Assembly: GCA_001899145.1 (NCBI GenBank)
Contig: MKVF01000017.1
Location: 1 to 64,000 of the forward strand
Origin: Flavobacteriia bacterium 40-80
GTDB lineage: Bacteria > Bacteroidota > Bacteroidia > Flavobacteriales_D > Crocinitomicaceae
Direction: 5' to 3'
Length of the DNA stretch: 64,000 nt
Part shown: positions 41,489-51,000 of the stretch, piece by piece
Layout of the letters: every line of letters starts with the position of its first letter
Position numbering within the stretch: the first letter of the stretch is position 1
Program-made: the position numbers and the translations under genes
Notes under the pieces: model-generated
The model's database searches: none
Told to the model about the DNA's origin: nothing
The model's input: only the letters and a program-made list of their open reading frames with translations

Positions 41489-42877
41489 TTACTTGTTTAA
41501 TTCTTTGAAATACTGATAGAAATAAGGGATTGTCTCAATTCCTTTATAGTAATTGAATAATCCGTAGTGCTCATTGGGTGAGTGAATAGCATCAGAATCC
41601 AGCCCGAATCCCATCATGATGGTTTTCAATCCTAAAACACTTTCAAATAAAGCGATAATAGGAATGCTGCCTCCGCTTCTTACCGGAACCGGGATTTTCC
41701 CGAATGTTTGCTCGTAAGCTTTACTTGCCGCCTGGTACGCAATGGAATCAATAGGTGTAACAACCGGAAATCCGCCGTGATGAGGTCTTACTTCAACTGT
41801 TGTTCCCGCTTCGGCGATGGACTCAAAATGATTCTTGAACAATTGTGTGATCTCATCAGGATGCTGATCCGGAACCAGCCGCATAGAGATTTTGGCATAC
41901 GCTTTTGAAGCAATCACTGTTTTTGCTCCTTCTCCGGTATATCCTCCCCAAATTCCGTTTACATCTAATGTCGGACGGATAGCTCCTCTTTCCGGTGTTG
42001 TATATCCTTTTTCTCCCTGAACAGCTGTTATACCGATCGATTTCTTGTATTTTCCTTCGTCAAAAGGTGCCTGTGCCATCATCGCTCTTTCTTCTGCGGA
42101 TAGCTCAATCACCTTGTCATAAAAGCCAGGAATAGTGATGTGATTATTTTCATCGTGAAGAGATGCGATCATTTTTGCCAGGCTGTTGATCGGATTTGCA
42201 ACGCAGCCGCCATACAAGCCTGAATGTAAATCCCTGTTTGGACCTGTAACTTCGACTTCAACATAGCTCAGGCCTCTTAGTCCGGTAGTAATGGAAGGCG
42301 TATCGTTTGCCAGCATTCCTGTGTCCGATACCAGGATAATATCCGCTTTCAACAGTTCTTTCTGTTCTGTAATAAAATGCTCTAAGTTAACGCTCCCGAC
42401 TTCTTCTTCGCCCTCGATCATGAGCTTAACGTTGCATTTCAGCTCGCCCGTTCTCAGCATCGCTTCGACCGCTTTGACGTGCATAAACATCTGGCCTTTG
42501 TCGTCGCAGGCGCCGCGTGCAAAAATTGCTCCTTCCGGATGAATCTCCGTTTTTTTAATCACAGGCTCAAAAGCGGGAGAATCCCACAATTCAATAGGAT
42601 CTGCCGGCTGGACATCATAATGGCCATATACTAAAACAGTAGGAGAGCTGCTGTCAATAATTTTTTCTGCATAGACGATAGGATGCCCTTTTGTCGGAAA
42701 TACAGTTACTTTATCTAATCCGATTTCTTTCAGATGATCTGCTAAAAAATCAGCAGCTTTTGCGACGTCAGCTTTGTAAGCGGAGTCAGCAGAGACAGAC
42801 GGGATTCTTAAAAGAGAAGTTAATTCTTCTAAAAACCTGTTTTTGTTATTTATTATGTATTCAATTGTTTTGTTCAT
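41489..42877 (-). CDS. M20 family dipeptidase
   Basis: A 462-residue di-zinc peptidase. I chose the ATG at 42877, which starts the family-typical 'MNKTIEYIINNKNRFLEEL' and 'LLRIPSVSADSAY'; a longer form from 42943 is unlikely. The metal site includes 'VLVYGHYDVQPADP', 'ARGACDDKGQMFMH', 'LMIEGEEEVGS' and 'LVSDTGM', with a C-terminal His in 'SDAIHSPNEHYGL'. The dimerisation lid begins 'GLRGLSYVEVEVTGPNRDLH'. It probably hydrolyses dipeptides in the cytoplasm. Confidence 0.93.
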   Translation of the reverse strand: MNKTIEYIINNKNRFLEELTSLLRIPSVSADSAYKADVAKAADFLADHLKEIGLDKVTVFPTKGHPIVYAEKIIDSSSPTVLVYGHYDVQPADPIELWDSPAFEPVIKKTEIHPEGAIFARGACDDKGQMFMHVKAVEAMLRTGELKCNVKLMIEGEEEVGSVNLEHFITEQKELLKADIILVSDTGMLANDTPSITTGLRGLSYVEVEVTGPNRDLHSGLYGGCVANPINSLAKMIASLHDENNHITIPGFYDKVIELSAEERAMMAQAPFDEGKYKKSIGITAVQGEKGYTTPERGAIRPTLDVNGIWGGYTGEGAKTVIASKAYAKISMRLVPDQHPDEITQLFKNHFESIAEAGTTVEVRPHHGGFPVVTPIDSIAYQAASKAYEQTFGKIPVPVRSGGSIPIIALFESVLGLKTIMMGFGLDSDAIHSPNEHYGLFNYYKGIETIPYFYQYFKELNK

Positions 42878-42977
42878 AAATCCGGAAAAAAAATTAATTT
42901 TGAAACTTGCATCAAAATTTAAAATAATGCAACTTTTAGCCAAAAATAATAGTCTTTAAAACAACAATTCATACTTT

Positions 42978-45269
42978 ATGAAAAATATTTTTATTGCTAT
43001 CATATTGTTTTCTTCTTTACCGTTTCTCTTCGGACAGACGCCGACTGTAGATTTATCTCTTACACCGACACAGTTGGTAGAAGATGTTCTGGCGGGTCCG
43101 GGAGTAATTATCTCTAATGCGAAGTTTAATGATAATCCGAATTACGCCGGAAACAGAATAGGTAAATTTACTTATACAGGCAGCCAGATTTCTTTTCCCT
43201 CGGGAATTGTAATTGGCTCAGGAGGTGTTTCAAACGGGCAGGGAACAGCTAATGGAATGATTGGTCCGAATAGTTCGGGAGGCTACAATTTAGCAGGAAC
43301 GGGCAACACTGTTAGTAATGATGTGCAATTAAAAGCACTAGACGTCCAGAATCAGGGTCTTTTTGATATTGGTCGTCTTGAGTTTGATTTTGTGCCGGCA
43401 GGTAACAAGATTAAGTTTGATTTTATTTTCGGGAGTGATGAATACAACGAATATGTCTGTTCCGGTTTTTATGATGTTTTTGGCTTTTTCGTGACAGGAC
43501 CTAATCCTGCCGGAGGAAATTATACGAATCAGAATTTTGCATTAGTTCCCGGAACTAATCTCCCTATTTCTATTAATACTATCAATAATGGAAGTGTGGG
43601 CAGCAGCAGTGGTGCTATTCCCGTAATCAATCCCTTGGGAAGCTGTACTGCAGCCGGTCTGGCAAATTCTCAGCATTTTTCCGGAGCTCCGGGTGCACAT
43701 TTTCAGATGGACGGTGCAACAAAGTCACTGACAATTGAATTCGACGTTACGTGTGGGGAAACCTATCATTTTAAATTTGCTATTGCTGATGTAGGAGATG
43801 CAAATTATGATTCATGGGTATTCCTGAAAGCGGGTTCATTTGCCTCTGAGGAAGTGCAGGTTTCTGTTGCTACCGTATCGGGTGAATCAACGATCATTGA
43901 AGGATGTTCTACTGCGGATATTATTTTTACCAGACCATTGGCAGCAGCTGACACGGCAATGACAGTACATTACGAAGTATATGGATCGGCTATTGAAGGT
44001 GTTGATTACGATTCACTGCCGAATCCTATTGTTTTTCAGCCGGGGCAGGATAGTCTGATCTTATCGCTTATTCCGATTCAGGATAATATAGACGAAGGAA
44101 CGGACTCTGTTATTATCAGGGTTTTTATTGTAAATTCATGTGGAGATACGATTATTTCAGAAGGAACTATTTACATTGTTGACGGCCCTGATATCGTTAT
44201 CAACGAGATTGATCCGGTGATATATTGCGCGAACGATACGATCCCGATTTATGCCTCCGCCTCCGGAGGGAAATCCCCTTATACTTACGAATGGTATAAT
44301 TTGTCCGGAGATACTATTTCCCATATTGACACGGCGTATGTCAAGACCGGACTGAACGGGCCTTTTGAATATTACGTGAAGGCAACGGACGCCTGTGGAT
44401 TTAATAAAACCGATACGGTAACCATTACCTTAAATCAGACCTTAAAGATCGATACGCTGATCTCTTTGCCTACAAAAGCATGTCTGAATACAGGAACTGC
44501 TTCTGCTGTTGTTTCCGGTATAACGGGAAATCCCGTTTATACATGGACAGCATCGGACCTTAACAATACCACTATCTCAACAACAACCCTTGCACAAAAT
44601 CTGGGATCAGGATGGTATCATTTTACGGTGGAGGATAATATCTGCTCCCTTACTGACAGTATTTTTGTTGATGCGATCAATGCACCGATAGCGGTAATTG
44701 TTCCTGATAAGACAGAAGGATGTAATCCAACGACGTTTGTATTGAGCAATGAAAGTTCAAATGCGAACAGCTATCAGTGGAATACGGGATCAGGTTATTA
44801 CTCTGTTTACAGCAAAGAAGCACAATCAGTAACACTTTCTTCTAATCAGTACGTTTATCTGATTGCATCAGACGGGACGTGCAGCGATACTGCAAGAATT
44901 GCTCTGACAATTGTCAATTGCGGATGTACGGATCCTCTGGCGTTAAATTATGATTTGACGGCTGCATTGGACGATGGTTCATGTATGTATCACGATCCTG
45001 TGATTGAATTGCCGAATATATTTACTCCAAATGGAGATAATGTGAATGAACTGTATGAATTTACAAAGATGTACGTTTCGGAAATCGAATACTGGATCTT
45101 TAATCGTTGGGGAAATCAGATGTATTACACCAATAAGCTGGATGAATACTGGAATGGCAAAGTAAACGGAACGGATGCTTCGGAAGGAGTTTATTTTATT
45201 AAATACAAAGCTAAAGGAATCAATGGGAAAGAGCTGGAAGGCCACACTTTCTTCCATTTAAACCGCTGA
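42978..45269 (+). CDS. Choice-of-anchor-L surface protein with CHU_C sorting domain
   Basis: A 763-residue secreted protein, paralogous to the one at 25571. Signal peptide about 1-20 ('LPFLFGQ'). The choice-of-anchor-L domain (about 25-290) has 'LVEDVLAGPGVIISNAKFN', 'IKFDFIFGSDEYNEYVCSGF', 'DVFGFFVTGPNPAGGNYT' and 'FKFAIADVGDANYDSWVF'. A Calx-beta-like domain follows, then Ig-like modules, a single 'GCTDPLALNYDLTAALDDGS' Cys motif near residue 650, and the CHU_C domain ('LPNIFTPNGDNVNELYEF', 'WIFNRWGNQMYY'). It is exported by T9SS and probably cell-attached. Confidence 0.91.
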   Translation: MKNIFIAIILFSSLPFLFGQTPTVDLSLTPTQLVEDVLAGPGVIISNAKFNDNPNYAGNRIGKFTYTGSQISFPSGIVIGSGGVSNGQGTANGMIGPNSSGGYNLAGTGNTVSNDVQLKALDVQNQGLFDIGRLEFDFVPAGNKIKFDFIFGSDEYNEYVCSGFYDVFGFFVTGPNPAGGNYTNQNFALVPGTNLPISINTINNGSVGSSSGAIPVINPLGSCTAAGLANSQHFSGAPGAHFQMDGATKSLTIEFDVTCGETYHFKFAIADVGDANYDSWVFLKAGSFASEEVQVSVATVSGESTIIEGCSTADIIFTRPLAAADTAMTVHYEVYGSAIEGVDYDSLPNPIVFQPGQDSLILSLIPIQDNIDEGTDSVIIRVFIVNSCGDTIISEGTIYIVDGPDIVINEIDPVIYCANDTIPIYASASGGKSPYTYEWYNLSGDTISHIDTAYVKTGLNGPFEYYVKATDACGFNKTDTVTITLNQTLKIDTLISLPTKACLNTGTASAVVSGITGNPVYTWTASDLNNTTISTTTLAQNLGSGWYHFTVEDNICSLTDSIFVDAINAPIAVIVPDKTEGCNPTTFVLSNESSNANSYQWNTGSGYYSVYSKEAQSVTLSSNQYVYLIASDGTCSDTARIALTIVNCGCTDPLALNYDLTAALDDGSCMYHDPVIELPNIFTPNGDNVNELYEFTKMYVSEIEYWIFNRWGNQMYYTNKLDEYWNGKVNGTDASEGVYFIKYKAKGINGKELEGHTFFHLNR

Positions 45270-45290
45270 TAGAATTTTAAATTCAGAAGA

Positions 45291-45318
45291 AAAGGTTGGC
45301 ATTTGTCAACCTTTTTTT
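45291..45318 (+). terminator. Rho-independent terminator after the second choice-of-anchor-L gene
   Basis: The stem AAAGGTTG / CAACCTTT and a run of Ts. Confidence 0.85.
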
Positions 45319-45350
45319 ATATTTAAGAGCTAAAATTAAAAATCAGAAAA

Positions 45351-45875
45351 ATGCTGCTCCCTTTTAATATTCACAAGTGGATCGAAGAAAACAGAGATTT
45401 ACTGAAACCTCCGGTTAACAATAAAGTGCTTTTCCGGGATACGGAAGATTTTATTGTGATGGTTGTCGGAGGGCCTAATGCGCGCAAAGATTACCACTTT
45501 AATGAAAGTGAAGAGTTTTTTTATCAGCTGGAAGGTGATATTACGGTTACAATTCAGGAAGACGGAAAGGCAAAGGAAGTGCAAATCAGGGAAGGAGAAA
45601 TGTTCCTGCTCCCGTCCAATATTCCTCACAATCCGGTCCGTCCGGCGAATACTATCGGGATAGTAATTGAAAGAGTCCGTAAAGGAACGAATCTGACAGA
45701 CGGTTTAATGTGGTTCTGTGAGAAATGTAATCACAAGCTGCATGAATACCGTTTTCCGTTAGATAACATTGAACGTGATTTTTTACCCCGGTTTAAGGAG
45801 TTTTATTCTTCGGAAGAATTAAGAACCTGCAAATCCTGCGGACACGTTATGGAAGCAGATGAGCGTTACCTATAA
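45351..45875 (+). CDS. 3-hydroxyanthranilate 3,4-dioxygenase
   Basis: A 174-residue cupin that opens the ring of 3-hydroxyanthranilate in the kynurenine route to quinolinate/NAD. The iron ligands His49 ('KDYHFNESEEFFYQL'), Glu55 and His93 ('PHNPVRPAN') have the spacing of the bacterial enzyme. The C-terminal rubredoxin-like second metal site is complete: Cys123/Cys126 ('WFCEKCNHKLHEY') and Cys160/Cys163 ('TCKSCGH'). No other kynurenine gene lies in the window. Flanked by a terminator on each side, so it is a single-gene unit. Confidence 0.94.
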   Translation: MLLPFNIHKWIEENRDLLKPPVNNKVLFRDTEDFIVMVVGGPNARKDYHFNESEEFFYQLEGDITVTIQEDGKAKEVQIREGEMFLLPSNIPHNPVRPANTIGIVIERVRKGTNLTDGLMWFCEKCNHKLHEYRFPLDNIERDFLPRFKEFYSSEELRTCKSCGHVMEADERYL

Positions 45876-45908
45876 AAAATCCGGCTAAAATTCTTAGCCG
45901 GATTTTTA
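45876..45908. terminator. Rho-independent terminator after 3-hydroxyanthranilate dioxygenase
   Basis: The hairpin AAAAATCCGGCTAA / TTAGCCGGATTTTT; the A-run and T-run could also stop the convergent PspC gene. Confidence 0.9.
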
Positions 45909-45925
45909 CTTTTGAGATCTGCAAG

Positions 45926-47491
45926 TTAGTAGTTATGACGGTAGGTCCCGTTTCTTTTTAAATACCCTCTTATTACGACAGGCTCGTCTGCGTCATCATC
46001 AAAATCATCCTGTTCACTGTTGGGTTCCATGCTGACTTGCTCACCATCTATCGCTACGGATTTCCCTTTAGGTATGTAGATATGTACTTCTATGTCCTGT
46101 GCCCGTATTTTATCTTTTTTCGGATAAGAAAAATAATTAGGCAGTGTGATGGTGTCGCCGCTGATCATCGCCCCATAACGAATGTTTTTTGCTCTGTTCA
46201 CTGCATTTTGAAGCCGGTCAGCCTTCGCTTCTTTTTCTAACAGGACATGAAAAAGACTGTCTTTTGAAGGATGATAATATACGTCGATACCATATGAAAA
46301 AATAGATTGCTCTTCAACGTGCAGCATCCAGTCGTTATTGTTGAGCTTTACTTTGTAATCCGAATTCGATAAAGGGCTCGTAAACATCGTTTTTATCTGA
46401 AGCTGTTCTGTGGAGATGGCTGCGATTTCCTTTTCGATATCACCGGACACCGTAAAATCTCTTGCTGTACGCGAAGCTACCAGAAATCCTATGATGGTAC
46501 TGATGATTCCAAGTGAAATCAATCCTAAATTAATAAAACGATACCATCTGTTTCTCAGATTGAACATCATAACGATTCCTCCCAGCAGGAAAAAAGTGAT
46601 TAAGCTGAAAGCGGCCAGATAAACGCTCAGCTGTGCCAGCTGATAGTCAAACGGATCATTGAATATCAGATCGCTTAGCGAATTTAGTGAAAGAAAACCC
46701 TCTGTAGAAACTGCCGGAAAAAACTGCGGTTTGCCAAAAAGGATAACGACTAAAAGCAGTGACAGCATAAATCCGATGAATAAGAGGAAAAGGCTGATCC
46801 CGAACCGGAACACTCTTCCGATGGAAGAAACACCTTTTCGTATTTTTCCGTCTCCTTTCATTTTATTTGCGAAAGAACGTGATTTCTCAGTGACATTTCT
46901 CGCAGCGCGTTCCACTTCCTCTTTGACAGTGTCCACATTGATCGGCTTTCCTTTCATGCGCAGCCGGTCAATGGATGAGTTCGCAGCCGGAACGATGATC
47001 CATAATAGTAAGTAAAGGAGGAATCCCGATCCGAAAATGAAAAACGAGCCCGCCCAGATCAGCCGGATGACAGTCACATCAATATTCAGGTAAGCAGCCA
47101 GTCCGGCGCAGACACCTCCGAGCTGTCCGTTTTCTTCGTCTCTGTATAATTTTCTTTCAGAGCTTTTCGGAGAGCTGTATTGACCGTCAGATTTACTTTT
47201 GCTCTCACCGAATGACGCTGTATTTTCGCTTTCATCCGCGTAATCGGAAGGATCACCCAGTGTTTGTAATACTTCTTCCACATCTTTCATCTCTACAACC
47301 TGTTTTGACCCTTTTCTGGTATTGAGCAGCTCTGCAATACGGATCTCAATATCCTCAACAATTTCATCTGCTCCTTCCTGATCACCGAGCATTTGCTTGA
47401 GAAGGTACAGATAAGCTTCCAGCTTTTTATAGGCTTCTTCTTCAATAAGAAAGGGAAAGCCTTTGATATGTATAGAAACAGTTTTATTCAT
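45926..47491 (-). CDS. PspC-domain membrane protein
   Basis: A 521-residue membrane protein. Residues 1-90 are a helical HAAS-like domain ('EEAYKKLEAYLYLLKQML', 'VVEMKDVEEVLQTLGDPSDY'). A PspC domain (about 112-172) follows with 'KLYRDEENGQLGGVCAGLAA' and a helix at 'FFIFGSGFLLYLLLWIIVPA'. Three further helices (about 230-340) precede a periplasmic C-terminal domain. PspC proteins act in envelope stress. It is co-transcribed with the PadR regulator gene just upstream (gap 4 bp), a common Bacteroidota pairing. Confidence 0.88.
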   Translation of the reverse strand: MNKTVSIHIKGFPFLIEEEAYKKLEAYLYLLKQMLGDQEGADEIVEDIEIRIAELLNTRKGSKQVVEMKDVEEVLQTLGDPSDYADESENTASFGESKSKSDGQYSSPKSSERKLYRDEENGQLGGVCAGLAAYLNIDVTVIRLIWAGSFFIFGSGFLLYLLLWIIVPAANSSIDRLRMKGKPINVDTVKEEVERAARNVTEKSRSFANKMKGDGKIRKGVSSIGRVFRFGISLFLLFIGFMLSLLLVVILFGKPQFFPAVSTEGFLSLNSLSDLIFNDPFDYQLAQLSVYLAAFSLITFFLLGGIVMMFNLRNRWYRFINLGLISLGIISTIIGFLVASRTARDFTVSGDIEKEIAAISTEQLQIKTMFTSPLSNSDYKVKLNNNDWMLHVEEQSIFSYGIDVYYHPSKDSLFHVLLEKEAKADRLQNAVNRAKNIRYGAMISGDTITLPNYFSYPKKDKIRAQDIEVHIYIPKGKSVAIDGEQVSMEPNSEQDDFDDDADEPVVIRGYLKRNGTYRHNY

Positions 47492-47495
47492 AGCG

Positions 47496-47825
47496 TTAAT
47501 TTTTATGGGTTATTTTTTGTACGGCGGAATGTAGCTCATTCCAGGTTTGATGTAGCTGTTCCAGCAATTCTTTGCCGGATGGAGTGATGGAATAATATTT
47601 TCTTGGCGGCCCTGACGGGGATTCTTCCCAGCGATAGCTTAAAAAATCCGTGTTTTTTAAGCGTGTGAGCAATGGGTAAAGTGTTCCTTCCACAACAATC
47701 AGCCGGGCTTCTTTTAACTCTTCCAGAATTTCCGAAGGATAAGCTTCCCGCTTGTCTAAAATCGCCAGAATACAATATTCCAAAATGCCCTTTCGCATTT
47801 GTGCCTGTGTATTCTCAACTTTCAT
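47496..47825 (-). CDS. PadR family transcriptional regulator
   Basis: A 109-residue winged-helix repressor. 'MRKGILEYCILAILDKREAY' opens the DNA-binding domain, the recognition region is 'LIVVEGTLYPLLTRLKNTDF', and the wing 'ESPSGPPRKYYSITPSGKEL' is canonical PadR. The short helical C-terminus is for dimerisation. It precedes the pspC-type gene and probably controls it and itself through the palindrome at 47851-47868, which overlaps its own -7 box. Confidence 0.93.
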   Translation of the reverse strand: MKVENTQAQMRKGILEYCILAILDKREAYPSEILEELKEARLIVVEGTLYPLLTRLKNTDFLSYRWEESPSGPPRKYYSITPSGKELLEQLHQTWNELHSAVQKITHKN

Positions 47826-47843
47826 TTTTCATCATTTATATTG

Positions 47844-47868
47844 CAAAGATATATCTTTTAAAAGGTAT
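47844..47868 (-). promoter_or_regulatory. padR promoter and candidate PadR operator
   Basis: The minus-strand -7 box TATCTTTG occupies 47851-47844, about 18 bases before the PadR start codon. It adjoins the 18-bp palindrome ATATCTTTTAAAAGGTAT (47851-47868), symmetrical about TTTT/AAAA apart from one mismatched pair. An operator here would directly block RNA polymerase, as in autoregulated PadR systems (inference). Confidence 0.55.
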
Positions 47869-48010
47869 CTTGTAATACATAGTACTAAAAAATAACAATT
47901 TTTTAAATCTTCGTAACATTTCGGGATAAAATAAAGCTTGAATAATTGATATATTTTAAATATTTCTGCCAGAAGAGCAGCAAGTTAGCACTCTGCAAGC
48001 AACTGTTTAG

Positions 48011-48018
48011 TACTTTTG
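48011..48018 (+). promoter_or_regulatory. Promoter -7 box for the LRR surface gene
   Basis: TACTTTTG matches TAnnTTTG, 31 bases before the ATG. Confidence 0.5.
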
Positions 48019-48049
48019 CTGTCTATTAAGCGGACTAATAAACATAATT

Positions 48050-51000
48050 ATGAAAAAAATTATTCTTTTGGGCATTCTGTCCACAATAACGGCTTTTACT
48101 ACAACCGCACAAAATGTATATATCCCTGATCCGGTTTTTAAGGCTTTTCTGGTTAATCATTCTTATCCTTCCAATCCTACCGGTCCCAATGGTATTACTA
48201 TTTACCTGGATGCCAACCATGATGGTGAAATCCAGGTGAGCGAAGCGACCAATTATACATCAGATGTCTTCAGTCATGGCTTTGCGCTAAACGGATCTAC
48301 AAATCCCATTTATGATTTAACAGGTATTGAAGCTTTTAAGAAGATCGAATATCTTAACATTAGTAATTGTCCGCTGACCACTCCTCTTACTATTAATGGC
48401 TGTACCTCTTTAAAAACATTAAAGTGTACGAACGTTTCTTTCACCACTTTTAGCATGAATAATTCCGCAGTGAAAGAGCTTGAGCTGGTAAATTGTTCTT
48501 CTTTGACTTCCGTGACTCTTGCAGGTTTCGGGCTGGAAACACTCAGAATCAATAATAATTCTAACCTGACTTCTGTAAACCTTGGAATCCATACCGCATT
48601 AACGATGTTTCAATGTGGTATGAATCCTCTTTTAACTTCCTTAGATGTAAGCCGCTGTGCGGCGCTTCAGCACTTTTATGCACAAGGTAATCAGCTCTCT
48701 TCGTTGAATCTCGCGAATGGGCATCCGCAAAGCTTTATCGGGATTAACGTTACCGGATATCCTAATCTGACCTGTATAAAAGTGGATAATGTGATGGTTT
48801 CCGATTACCTGTGGGGAAATGGCTATCCTTATGAATTTGATGCCTGGGCTGCTTTTGATACTGATTGTACTCCTCCCGGGCCTTGTGTTGTAGCTATTCC
48901 GGATGCCAACTTTAAAGCCGCTCTGCTTGGAAACAGCGCTATTAACACCAATGGCAATAATGAGATCGAATGTGCGGAAGCAACTGCTTACACCGGTGCT
49001 ATCAACGTGAATAATATTACTATTTCAAATTTGAAGGGAATAGAAGCATTCGTAAATATTACCAGTTTTTCCGGTAACAATATTCAGGTAGGCTACGGCT
49101 CTCCAACCCCTATTGATACCTTGGATCTCAATAATTTTACATCTTTAACAAGTGTGAGCTTTACGGGTAATGTGGGGTTAAAATACCTGAAACTAAGCGG
49201 TTGTACGGCACTTACGAATGTTGACGTATCCACAGGGTTTGCCGCAGGCGTCGGCGTTAATCTGAACGGTTGTACGGCTTTAACAAGTCTGAACTTGAAC
49301 AATAAAAAGCTAAATGCTTTAAATGTGAATGGCTGTACAGCGCTGACCAGCTTGAATTGCAGCAACAACTTGCTGACAACGCTGGATGTCAGCAGTAATA
49401 CAGCTTTAACTGCTTTGGACTGTTCCAAGAACCAGCTAACTTCTTTGAATACTTTCAATCAGGCGAATCTTTCTACATTGAACTGCAGCTATAATCAGCT
49501 GCCTTACCTCATTGTTTCACTGAATACGGGATTGACAACCTTAGATTGCAGTCATAACAATATTACCTATCTGGATGTGAACAACAATACTCTTCTGACC
49601 TCGTTAAACTGTTCGTATAATCAGCTTCCTAACTTGAGCACTAATAATACCGGGTTACTCACTAACCTGGATTGTTCTCATAATCAGCTTACTAATCTAA
49701 ACATAGCAAACAGCACATCACTGACGATGCTCAATTGCTCTTTCAATCTGCTTCCGGCCTTGAATGTGAGCAACAATACGGCAATCGTTAATTTATACTG
49801 TTCGGATAATTTGCTACCAACCATTGACATAAGCAATAATAATCCTGCGCTGGCAAAATTAGATTGTTCCAATAATTTGCTGACGACTATTGATATCAGT
49901 GTTAATACCGCACTGAAAGACCTGAATTGCTCCGGCAATCAGCTTCCTTATATAGACTTCAGCAATAATACTTCACTGCTCATATTGTATTGCAATAATA
50001 ACCAGCTTACTTCATTGAACCTGAATGCTCCGAATCTGGTTTTGCTGGATTGCAGCAAAAATCCCTTCACGTCTTTGGATTTCAGCTCACAGCATATAAG
50101 ATTGTTGTACTGTAGCGACATGCCGTTGCTTTCATCACTCAACCTGAAAAACGGGTACAATCCTGATTATGTAACAATTATTGCCAATAATAATCCTGCG
50201 TTGAATTGTATTCAGGTGGATTCTGCTGCATACAGCTATGCTCACTGGACAACAGGTAATCTTGCTTTTGCTTTTGATGCCGGTGTCTTTTTCAGTAAGG
50301 ATTGTGCTTCTTCCTCTTGCGTGATAGCCGGAACGGATTTTCATACAGCTTGTGGTTCTTTTACCTGGATAGATGGTATTAATTACACAAGCAGTAACAG
50401 CACTGCTACTTATCTGATTCCGCATGCAGCGGCTGGCGGCTGTGATAGTCTGGTAACACTGGATTTAACCATTCTTGACCTTCCGGCAGTGAATTTAGGT
50501 GTGGATACTGCAATTTGTGCAGGTACATCAGTGATGCTGAATGCAGGAAATGCGGGCGCGTACTATTTGTGGAATGATAATTCCACCGCTCAGACTTTAG
50601 CTGTAACAACGTCCGGAGCCTACTTCGTAAAAGTAACGGATGCTAACAATTGTTCCAAATCAGATACGATTGTCATTACTCAGAACGCGTTGCCGGTGGT
50701 GAATTTAGGTGTGGATACTGCAATTTGTGCAGGTATATCAGTGACGCTGAATGCAGGAAATACAGGCGCGTACTATTTGTGGAACGATAATTCCGCCGCT
50801 CAGACTTTAGCTGTAACAACGTCCGGAACCTACTTCGTAAAAGTAACGGACGCTAACAGTTGTTCCAAATCAGATACAATTATTATTGCTCAGAACGCAC
50901 TACCGGCGGTAAATTTAGGGCCTGATGCTTGGATTTGTGCCGGTTCGTCCTTAACACTTGATGCAGAAAATTCCGGTTCGTCCTATTTGTGGAATGATAA

